In this document: positions 57,196-64,000 of the stretch, in pieces
How the letters are laid out: each line of letters starts with the position of its first letter
How positions within the stretch are numbered: position 1 is the first letter of the stretch
Source: Verrucomicrobiia bacterium
Lineage (GTDB): Bacteria; Verrucomicrobiota; Verrucomicrobiia; Verrucomicrobiales; DEV007
NCBI GenBank assembly: GCA_030425385.1
Contig: JAUIAH010000033.1
Span: 23,393-87,392, forward strand
DNA: 64,000 nt
Reading direction: 5' to 3'
The notes under the pieces: generated by a model
Told to the model about the DNA's origin: nothing
What the model saw: the letters and a program-made list of their open reading frames with translations, nothing else
The model's database searches: none
Program-made: the position numbers and the translations under genes

Positions 57196-58086
57196 TCAGT
57201 GATTTCCCATGCTCACCGAGGCATCCTCGGTTTCTTCGATGGTCGCGCTTGCCTTCAGCGTCTCCGCAAAGGCCTGTACCTTCTCCTGACGCTGCTCCTG
57301 CACCATGATCTCGGCCAGGGCAGCCTTGATCTCCTCGAAATCGCGCGGCTGAGGAGGCTTGCGGTCAGTCACTTTGGCCAAATGGAATCCCCAATGCGTG
57401 CTGAAGATGGGACTGATCTCTCCCACCTCCATCGAGAAGGCAATCGTTTCAAACTCGTCCATATGATCACCGCGCTTGAAGAACCCCAGGTCAACCTCTT
57501 CTGCGGGCTTGTCACTGTGCTTCTCTGCCAACGCCATGAAATCTTCTCCCGCCTGCGCCTTGCGCCGCACCTCACGTAGCTCCTCATAAACTTCATCCCT
57601 GGTCTCCGATTTGCGTAGCGATTTGAAGATGTGTGACGCTCGCACTTCCTCGTCCGTCATGAAGTCGTTCAAATGCTCCTCATAGTAGGCACGAACAGCT
57701 TCTTCCGTCGGCTCTCCCATCTCGCCACACACACCATCGATGAATTTATCCAACTGGATCTTCTCAGCCAACTCCTTGCGCAGTTGCTGTTCCCCCTCTT
57801 CTGACAGTCCGGTGTGAGCGTAGAACGCCGCCTCCCCGCCCTCTTCTTCTTTCATCTTCGCCAAGGCATCATCCACTTCTTTCTTGAGCACTGGGATCTT
57901 CTCGTCCTTTGCCTTCTCCGCCAAGAGCACCCGCTTGATCACATTCTCTTTCGCATAGCCCAGAAATTCCTCATCTCGCTCGCAGCAAGAGACTTGCGCC
58001 AGACTTTCATAATAGGATTTGATCGACGAGAACTCCTGATCGATCAGCGCCTGATCGATCTCTTTGCCATTCACAATAAGAGCCAT
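57196..58086 (-). CDS. Parvulin-type peptidyl-prolyl isomerase
   Basis: A 296-aa PpiC/SurA-type foldase without a signal peptide. An N-terminal helical chaperone-like part (about 1-140; KSYYESLAQVSCCERDEEF) precedes the rotamase domain at about 145-245: EVRASHIFKSLRKSET, LAEKHSDKPAEEVDLGFFKRGDHMDEFETIAF and ISPIFSTHWGFHLAKV. A coiled, charged tail follows. Lack of a signal suggests a cytoplasmic or nif/assembly-type role, unlike exported SurA. Immediately downstream lies the PEP-CTERM gene in the same orientation, 116 nt away. Confidence 0.85.
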   Translation of the reverse strand: MALIVNGKEIDQALIDQEFSSIKSYYESLAQVSCCERDEEFLGYAKENVIKRVLLAEKAKDEKIPVLKKEVDDALAKMKEEEGGEAAFYAHTGLSEEGEQQLRKELAEKIQLDKFIDGVCGEMGEPTEEAVRAYYEEHLNDFMTDEEVRASHIFKSLRKSETRDEVYEELREVRRKAQAGEDFMALAEKHSDKPAEEVDLGFFKRGDHMDEFETIAFSMEVGEISPIFSTHWGFHLAKVTDRKPPQPRDFEEIKAALAEIMVQEQRQEKVQAFAETLKASATIEETEDASVSMGNH

Positions 58087-58949
58087 GCGATACCCATCGC
58101 ACCGTCGATTCCAACTGGCAAGTTGAGCAAATAGACAGAGGAAAAGCGAGCGGCACCCTGGACGTCATCGCGTCGCAAGGTGCCGCCAAATGACACGGAA
58201 CCGCCTGTGCCGTCCAAGGCAGGGGCTCACGTTCCCTAGCTCATTAGGGCGGTGGCTGCCTTGCCGACATCTGCCTTCCAACAAAGGCCTGACATCAACC
58301 AACAGGCTCGGCCTCCGATAACGTAACAACGGTCCGGGCCCACATATTCCTTATCTGGTCGAACACCGCAGAGTCCGTGTCGCCGGACAAAGGCACGCCT
58401 GGCCCACGGTGTCAAACTCGCGGAACGTCTTCCTACGGTTCCTGTCGAACCTCAAAGGGTTGGGCACCCGGTAAGAACACTACCTCATCCGCCAACCCAC
58501 CCTAATGCACCCAATCCCCTGTCGCCTCCGTGTGCGATGCCTCATCTCTTTCATTCATCTCATATGAGAGAGAACGTTTCCACCCTCACTTGGACTGATG
58601 CAGACGCCACCTGAAACAGCATCTCCCGGCCCTTTCACCGTCGTGGCGACTTCTCCTTTGGCCACCTCGTCAGGCTCTAGATTGGCCGAATGCTCGTCAA
58701 TCTGAAGACTGCTATCCCTGCCCGTTGGATTCACTGCGGTATCAATGTGAGGCACCACGGTGCCTGTCAGCACTCCTAGCATCGCACCCTAACACTTCCA
58801 AAAGAAGCGCGCGCTCCGAGCCCGCCACTGTCATTAATCCCAATACCGCACCGTACCTGCTGGCACTCCTCACTGGTCACGCTCACGTCGCTGATTGGGC
58901 AGGATTTCTCCTTCCCAATCCGCGATCCCGACGCCACGGTCCTCGTCCC
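58087..58949. other. Gap with no convincing gene (one doubtful small ORF)
   Basis: About 860 nt between the parvulin and ABC-F genes. A minus-strand ORF at 58555-58782 (75 aa, VVPHIDTAVNPTGRDSS) has no recognised family and may not be real. I checked 58190-58540 for tmRNA, RNase P, 6S and SRP motifs and found none. No tRNA seen. Confidence 0.4.
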
Positions 58950-60896
58950 ATGCTCACCCTCTCCAATGTCGGCAAAGGCTTCGGCGGACGCGTTCTCTTT
59001 GAGAACGTCAGCTTGCAATTGAACCGCGAGGAACGCGTGGGGCTCGTGGGACCCAATGGAGCTGGGAAATCGACGCTGTTTAGCCTCATCCTTGGAGATG
59101 AGGTGCCCGATGAGGGCAGCATCACCCTGGACAAACGCGTGACCCTTGGCTTTCTCCCCCAAGAACACGCCTCCGCAGGTGACGAGACCGTTCTCGACTT
59201 GGCCACGTCGATTTCTCCTGAGGTAGTGGAATTGAAACGCATCCTCCTGCGTTTGGAGAAGGAAGAACGCACCCACGAGCCCGATTACCATGACGCGCGT
59301 TTGAAGTTTGAAGGGCTCAATGGCTTCCATCTCGAACCGAAAGCCAAACGCATTCTCAATGGCCTAGCCTTTCGGCAAAGTGACTACGAACGGCCCGTGC
59401 GCGAGATGAGCGGCGGCTGGATCATGCGGGCGCATCTGGCGCGTCTTCTCGTCATGGAGCCCGACCTCCTCATGCTCGATGAGCCTACAAACCACCTGGA
59501 TCTGCAATCGCTCCAGTGGTTTCAGCATTATCTCCGTAGCTATCCCGGTGGTATCCTCACCATTTCACACGACCGCGCCTTCCTCAATGACATTGTCACT
59601 ACGGTCTATGACATTGATCAAGGCCGACTCCATCGCTATCGGGGCGACTACGATCAGTTCCTCATCGAGAAAGAAGCGCGCTACCAACAGCAACTGGCAG
59701 CCTATCAGAATCAGCAGCGCGAGATCGCGCAGCTCCAGCGCTTCATTGATCGTTTCCGCTCCAAAGCCTCCAAAGCTTCCCAAGCGCAAAGCAAGATCAA
59801 GCAGTTGGAGAAGATGGAGCGCATTCCCATGCCCACCAAGGTGGAGCAGAATCTGAACTTTCGCTTCCCTCAGCCCAAACGTGGCCCCCAACGGGTGATC
59901 ACCCTAGACAAGGTCACCCAGGCCTATGGAGATCTCACGGTATATCAGAATCTCAACTTTAGTGTTGAGCGTGGGGAACGCATTGTCCTGGTGGGTCCCA
60001 ATGGTGCCGGCAAATCCACGTTGCTCAAGATTCTCGCAGGCGTCCTCCCGATCCAGGCCGGGACGCGAGCGCTGGGAGATCCCATCACTCTCGGCTATTA
60101 CTCCCAGCATCGGACGGAAATGTTAGATCCCACTCGTACCGTGCTCCAAACCATCACGGGGTCGCGTCACCGAGTGAGCGATCAAGACGCACGCACGTTG
60201 TTAGGCTGTTTCCTCTTCAGTGGCGATGATGTCCACAAGCGCGTCTCCGTGCTCAGCGGTGGCGAGAAGAGCCGTCTCGCTCTTGTGCAGTTCTTGTTAG
60301 ACCCGCCCAATCTCCTCCTGATGGACGAGCCCACCACGCACTTGGACATGGCGAGCATCGATGCCTTGATCAATGCTTTGAAACAATATCAGGGCTCGCT
60401 CGTCTTCATCAGTCACGACGTCCACTTTATTCGAGCGATCAGCGAACGCACGGTCCACATCGAGGCCGGGCAACCGACCCCTTACGCCGGCGGCTATGAT
60501 TACTACGTAGAGAAGTCGGGAGCCACCTCCGCAGAGACCCAACTCACGCAGGCCCAGCCCGAGCATCTTCCAAAGAACACGAACAAGGCCCCCACATCTC
60601 CCAATCGGAAGACGAAAGAGCAGAAACGTCAGGAAGCTCAAGAACGGCAGAGGCGCAGCGCTCGAAAGCGCACCTTAGAAGCTGAGATCGCCAAAGCCGA
60701 AGAACGGATTCTTCAAATGGAATCTCGAAGAGACAATTTAATGAAACAGTTAGAAGACCCCGCCGCCTACGCGGAGAATCGCGGTGCCGCGATCGACTGG
60801 AATCGCGAACTGGCAGACATTGAAGAACAACTCCCCACGATCAACCAATCCTGGGAGAAATTGGCAGAAGATCTGGCCGAGCTCTCTGCCGACTAA
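58950..60896 (+). CDS. ABC-F family ATPase (Uup/YdiF-like)
   Basis: A 648-aa soluble ABC-F protein with two ABC domains and no membrane segments; such proteins act on the ribosome (E-site translation factors) or give drug protection. Domain 1: GPNGAGKST, signature MSGGWIMR, Walker B LLMLDEPTNHLDL. Domain 2: GPNGAGKST, LSGGEKSR, LLLMDEPTTHLDM. The inter-domain linker is rich in Lys/Arg/Gln (YQQQLAAYQNQQREI). A charged coiled-coil tail follows (EQKRQEAQERQRRSARKRTLEAEI). ATG 58950 starts at MLTLSNVGKGFGG, the family start; the longer ORF from 58725 is not supported. Its TAA abuts the TGA of the next, convergent gene. Confidence 0.92.
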   Translation: MLTLSNVGKGFGGRVLFENVSLQLNREERVGLVGPNGAGKSTLFSLILGDEVPDEGSITLDKRVTLGFLPQEHASAGDETVLDLATSISPEVVELKRILLRLEKEERTHEPDYHDARLKFEGLNGFHLEPKAKRILNGLAFRQSDYERPVREMSGGWIMRAHLARLLVMEPDLLMLDEPTNHLDLQSLQWFQHYLRSYPGGILTISHDRAFLNDIVTTVYDIDQGRLHRYRGDYDQFLIEKEARYQQQLAAYQNQQREIAQLQRFIDRFRSKASKASQAQSKIKQLEKMERIPMPTKVEQNLNFRFPQPKRGPQRVITLDKVTQAYGDLTVYQNLNFSVERGERIVLVGPNGAGKSTLLKILAGVLPIQAGTRALGDPITLGYYSQHRTEMLDPTRTVLQTITGSRHRVSDQDARTLLGCFLFSGDDVHKRVSVLSGGEKSRLALVQFLLDPPNLLLMDEPTTHLDMASIDALINALKQYQGSLVFISHDVHFIRAISERTVHIEAGQPTPYAGGYDYYVEKSGATSAETQLTQAQPEHLPKNTNKAPTSPNRKTKEQKRQEAQERQRRSARKRTLEAEIAKAEERILQMESRRDNLMKQLEDPAAYAENRGAAIDWNRELADIEEQLPTINQSWEKLAEDLAELSAD

Positions 60897-63074
60897 TCAC
60901 CGAATGGCAGCTTCCAGCAAGGCGTAAGCTTCCTCACGCATGCCGGTGACAAAGTCATGTTCCGTGTCCGGTTGCCGTAGCACAATGCGTTGGCCCAGAC
61001 CGAATCGCCGGTCGTAGACGTTGGCCATATCCACACACTCCTTCACACTCTCCCAATCGAAGTTGGCATCGCGCAAAGGTGCACTCACAAAGAGGGGGCA
61101 CGGGGCGATGGCGGTGAGAATGTCAGGGAAATCAAAGGGGATCTCATGCAATCGATGTCGATAGTTTGATAGGCGTGGCATGTAGCGCCACTGGCACCAC
61201 CCTTTGCCATAATACCAGTTCCCCTGTTCCCCACCGTAGTAGTCACGAAAGCGATCAAAGGAACAGCTGACCGCCAACGCCCGAATCCGATCATCAAACA
61301 ACGCGGTGAACAGCGCATTATGCCCACCTAACGAATGCCCAATCGCGCCAAAGCCGGCTTTCGAATCAACCTCTGGCAGTTGAGCCAACAAGTCGAGGGC
61401 GCGGCTGTTGTCCCAGATGGCCTTCATCGTCCCGCTTTCGTAGCCCAACGCGCTCAGATTCGGCCAGTAGTTGGCAAGCAGCGGATAGGCAGGCGCCACC
61501 GTCACCCACCCCCGTTCTGCGAGTTCGGCCGCGTACTGACGCCCCGACTTTCCTCCCAAGCCGACCACTACTTGATGCCCCACCTTCATATCCGTAGGAT
61601 GCAAGCAGAGGGCTCCGCGTGCGGGAAGATTCGCTTTCGGCACGCACAAATAGGCCGGGGTCCGCGACTTGGGCTCGGATTGATAGGTGATCAATTTCCT
61701 GACATAGCTACCCATATCGACTGTTTGAAGCGTCTCAATGCCCAAAGGAACACGACGCTCCTCATCAGGAAACGCGCCCATGACCTGTTCGGCGGCGTGC
61801 CTCACGTCTCGACGTGTTCTCGATAGGAGCGCCTTGACCAAGGGGCGCCGCTTTGGAAATGCCTCTTCACCTAGCTCCAACGCGAAAAGCCCCCCCTGAT
61901 AGCCCACCAAGTAGAGCTCCCCATCTGGACCTTCGCCGAAGGACGCTGGCGCCTCTGGAGCCTCGCCTATCTGCAAGAAAGCCGTGACCTCTCCCTCCTC
62001 CTGACGCAGACCGAAGAGACGGCGCGTGTTGAAATCGCCAAAGAGATAGACACCCCGCCAGCCAGCATACCGGCTCCCGCGATAGACATAACCGCCCGTG
62101 ATCGATCCTCCCAGATGACGCCCATACGCTAACAGTGGTTCTGCATATACCTCGTCTGCTCGGCGCTCGGATTCCTTGAAAGCTTCCCATCCTTCTCTCA
62201 CATTCCAACCATGATTCTCACCTCGCGCAAGCATCAGCACCTCTTCATAGCGCAGCTGCCCCACGTCTCCTACCCATAGATCGTCGGTCTCACGATCAAA
62301 CGAGAAGCGCCACGGCTCGCGCAGTCCCAGAGCCCAGATCTCAGGACGCCACACCCCATCAGGCTGATCGATGAACGGATTGTCCGAAGGAATGCGATAG
62401 CGTTGCCCCGCGGGGACATCATCCACGGCGATGCGAAGCATCTTCCCCAGGAGCGATTGCCCACTCTGGGTGTATCCGTGAGGATCCTCCTGGGGCCCGC
62501 CATCGCCCATGCCAATGTAGAGGCACCCATCCGGCCCAAACGCGAGGGTGCCGCCATTGTGATTATCCGCCGGTTGAGGAATCGCCAGGAGCAATGTCGA
62601 CACCGACCCAGAATCGGCTCGCCCATCAGCTGACGCTTGTTTCTCCATCACCACGGTGTGTCGCCTACCTGCTAACATCGTTTCGTGTTTGATAAAGAAA
62701 CGCCGATTCGCCTCAAAGTCAGGATGAAAAGCCACGCACATCAGTCCTTCCCAAGGCCCATCCGTGACCACCTCTCCCCAGTCGGCAAACAAAGACTTGG
62801 ATTCTTCCCCAAGTGGTTGCTCTCCTGGCAATCCTTCTAGCAGCCATGCCTTACCTGTTCGATGCTCCAGCACCAGGAATGTCCCATCCAGGCCCGGCAC
62901 TGGCCCCAACCACACCGGCTGTTCAAACCGAGCAGACGCATCCAGCAGCGGCCGACAGACAATGGCATGGTCTAGCTTTTCCACCACATTGAAGGCAGAG
63001 CGTGTCTCCCCGAGCGCAGGCAACATGAGCCCGGCACTCACGAGGAGAAAGGGAAGAAGTGGAACCGTCCGCAT
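60897..63074 (-). CDS. Secreted PQQ-type sugar dehydrogenase fused to a dienelactone-hydrolase-like domain
   Basis: A 725-aa exported protein from ATG 63074 (GTG 63089 in frame) with a signal peptide (VPLLPFLLVSAGLMLPALG). The first about 400 residues are a glucose/sorbosone dehydrogenase-type beta-propeller (VAFHPDFEANRRFFI, DNHNGGTLAFGPDGCLYIGMGDGG, PSDNPF, GLREPWRFSFD). The rest is an alpha/beta hydrolase with GAIGHSLGGHNALFTA and a C-terminal His in DTEHDF. The two parts are not usually fused, so it may oxidise a sugar and cleave an ester on the same substrate. It diverges from the SMP-30-type gene by about 96 nt, which suggests a lactone-linked pathway. Confidence 0.82.
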   Translation of the reverse strand: MRTVPLLPFLLVSAGLMLPALGETRSAFNVVEKLDHAIVCRPLLDASARFEQPVWLGPVPGLDGTFLVLEHRTGKAWLLEGLPGEQPLGEESKSLFADWGEVVTDGPWEGLMCVAFHPDFEANRRFFIKHETMLAGRRHTVVMEKQASADGRADSGSVSTLLLAIPQPADNHNGGTLAFGPDGCLYIGMGDGGPQEDPHGYTQSGQSLLGKMLRIAVDDVPAGQRYRIPSDNPFIDQPDGVWRPEIWALGLREPWRFSFDRETDDLWVGDVGQLRYEEVLMLARGENHGWNVREGWEAFKESERRADEVYAEPLLAYGRHLGGSITGGYVYRGSRYAGWRGVYLFGDFNTRRLFGLRQEEGEVTAFLQIGEAPEAPASFGEGPDGELYLVGYQGGLFALELGEEAFPKRRPLVKALLSRTRRDVRHAAEQVMGAFPDEERRVPLGIETLQTVDMGSYVRKLITYQSEPKSRTPAYLCVPKANLPARGALCLHPTDMKVGHQVVVGLGGKSGRQYAAELAERGWVTVAPAYPLLANYWPNLSALGYESGTMKAIWDNSRALDLLAQLPEVDSKAGFGAIGHSLGGHNALFTALFDDRIRALAVSCSFDRFRDYYGGEQGNWYYGKGWCQWRYMPRLSNYRHRLHEIPFDFPDILTAIAPCPLFVSAPLRDANFDWESVKECVDMANVYDRRFGLGQRIVLRQPDTEHDFVTGMREEAYALLEAAIR

Positions 63075-63170
63075 CAAGCGAATCAACACACCCTCTTGCC
63101 ACTCGACAATCGAGATCTCGACCGATCGATCATTCTTGCGCTTCCCACAGCCCCTCGGCAGATTGGAAGG

Positions 63171-63911
63171 ATGAAATCTCTTCCCATTCTCGTCTCGCTG
63201 CTCACCGCCCTTCCTGTCTCAGCAATCGATCTCGCGGAAATCGTCGATCCCAATGCCAAGGTCACCAAGCTGGGTGGCGAGATGAAGTTTACCGAAGGCC
63301 CTGTGTGGGTGCCCTCTGAGAAGAAGCTCATCTTTAGCGACATTCCTAACAGTATTCTTATGGAGTGGAGTGCGGAAGGCGGTTTGAAGAAGCATCGGGA
63401 CGTTCAGAATGCGAATGGTAATCTGCTCGATCTGGAGGGACGCCTCCTGACCTGTCAGCACAGCGGGCGCAATGTCATCCGCACGGAGAAAGACGGTACG
63501 ATCACCGTGCTGGCTGAAGAATTCGAAGGGAAGAAGCTCAACTCTCCGAATGATCTCGCGGTCCGCTCGGATGGCATGATCTTCTTTACCGATCCAAGTT
63601 ATGGTCTGGGGCAAAAGCCGGGGGAGATTGGCGGCAAATGGGTGTATCAGCTCGACCCTAACAAGAAAACCGTCGAGGTGATCTACAAAGGACACGACAT
63701 GCCTAACGGCATCGCGTTCTCGCCTGATGAGAAGATGCTCTACATCGCCGATACAGGAAAAGTTGGCAAAGTGAGAGCCTTTCACGCCAAATTATCCGGC
63801 TTACTAGACGATCCAATCTTCGAGATTGATGTGCGCTGCGACGGGATGTGTGTGGATGTGAAGGGCAATCTCTACCTTAGGCGGCGCAAAGAAATAACTT
63901 ACCGAATTTAA
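63171..63911 (+). pseudogene. SMP-30/gluconolactonase-like gene truncated by an insertion
   Basis: ATG 63171 (GGAAGG directly upstream) opens a signal peptide (MKSLPILVSLLTALPVSA) and a beta-propeller of the SMP-30/gluconolactonase/LRE type: FTEGPVWVPSEKKLIFSDI, LNSPNDLAVRSDGMIFFTDPSYG and MPNGIAFSPDEKMLYIADT. Native sequence ends near 63877 (GNLYL). The last residues RRRKEITYRI are read from inserted DNA, so about 50-60 residues of the propeller are missing. It probably hydrolysed a lactone made by the adjacent dehydrogenase. Confidence 0.7.
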
Positions 63912-64000
63912 TTAGGAATGGTTAAATAGTTTGCTACTGTGAAAGTGTGGCAGATGAAGAATTAGTCCAGAGAATTCGAGAGAAGTATCGTTTGATGCTC
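63878..64000 (+). mobile_element. Left end of an insertion sequence, probably ISAzo13-like
   Basis: From about 63878 the sequence turns AT-rich and unlike the gluconolactonase gene. A GTG at 63947 starts an ORF open to the window edge. Its first residues fit an ISAzo13-family transposase start (see next entry). Terminal repeats cannot be confirmed because the element leaves the window. Confidence 0.55.
63947..64000 (+). CDS. Transposase N-terminus (ISAzo13-like), truncated by the window edge
   Basis: GTG 63947 encodes 18 residues, MADEELVQRIREKYRLML, open to the end. ISAzo13-family transposases from memory begin with a similar IREKY...L segment before a helix-turn-helix. The rest of the gene is outside the window, so only the family hint is available. 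The preceding 70 nt (63878-63946) are non-coding IS end. Confidence 0.5.
   Translation, partial: MADEELVQRIREKYRLML

Noticed and set aside
58190..58554. Possible structural RNA (tmRNA-like GGTTCGACAGG on the minus strand)
   Set aside because: The surrounding tmRNA 5' motif, tag ORF and CCA end are absent; RNase P, 6S and SRP signatures were also not found.
58555..58782. 75-aa minus-strand ORF
   Set aside because: Composition is plausible but no family, signal peptide or neighbour support; left out as a gene.
58725..58949. N-terminal extension of the ABC-F ORF
   Set aside because: The added residues do not match ABC-F proteins; the usual start MLTLSNVGKGFGG lies at 58950.
1..64000. CRISPR arrays, prophage, rRNA or tRNA genes
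   Set aside because: No regular spaced repeats, no phage gene runs and no rRNA/tRNA sequence seen by eye; a tRNA scan was not possible.

Overview
The window looks like a chromosomal segment of a Verrucomicrobiota bacterium (a planctomycete relative is the main alternative). Pointers are: two pairs of an ECF-type sigma factor and a membrane Ser/Thr kinase; a DUF1501 + DUF1549/DUF1553 c-type cytochrome set; two PEP-CTERM proteins (PEPST motif followed by a hydrophobic stretch and Arg cluster); a TolQ/ExbD/ExbD/TPR operon; SGNH and alpha/beta hydrolases with signal peptides; and many start codons without a Shine-Dalgarno. All assignments come from reading the sequence. No database search was possible.

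Layout. 0.1-4.1 kb: sigma factor (TIGR02999 type) converging on a WD40 receptor kinase. 4.3-9.3 kb: two coupled secreted hydrolases and a small protein with three CCxxC modules. 9.4-17.6 kb: one giant secreted protein (about 2720 aa) with Ca-binding, Ig-like, Cys-pair, LVIVD and RCC1 repeats. 17.7-20.2 kb: a second kinase coupled to a second sigma factor. 20.3-26.7 kb: DUF1501 protein, DUF1549/1553 cytochrome and a WD40 cytochrome. 26.8-29.8 kb: a glycosyltransferase and a GH13_18 phosphorylase.

29.8-33.6 kb is an accessory, partly decayed patch. It holds a DUF6331-like orphan, a 90-nt relic of an RNase H gene end, an R2K-type ATP-grasp gene and a small CPxC protein. 33.6-38.2 kb: RNase HI and HrpA helicase, divergent. 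38.2-43.8 kb: MoaD coupled to a PEP-CTERM protein, a membrane protein, a transglutaminase-like protein and a YhaM-like HD nuclease. 42.9-48.5 kb: the TolQ-ExbD-ExbD-TPR-TPR operon ending in the HD gene. 48.7-52.8 kb: an operon of a Tat-exported TIM-barrel protein, a GH75-like chitosanase, a DUF3820 protein and an SGNH protein. 52.8-55.2 kb: argG, def and an L,D-transpeptidase. 55.3-58.1 kb: a low-complexity lipoprotein, a PEP-CTERM protein and a parvulin. 58.9-63.9 kb: an ABC-F ATPase, a sugar dehydrogenase/hydrolase fusion and a gluconolactonase-like gene broken by an insertion sequence that runs off the right edge.

The two kinase-sigma modules flank a block of cell-surface and secreted genes, so I infer that they sense envelope or substrate cues and control nearby export or degradation genes. 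The genome is compact: several neighbours share ATGA start-stop overlaps, and convergent genes overlap or abut with no visible terminator.
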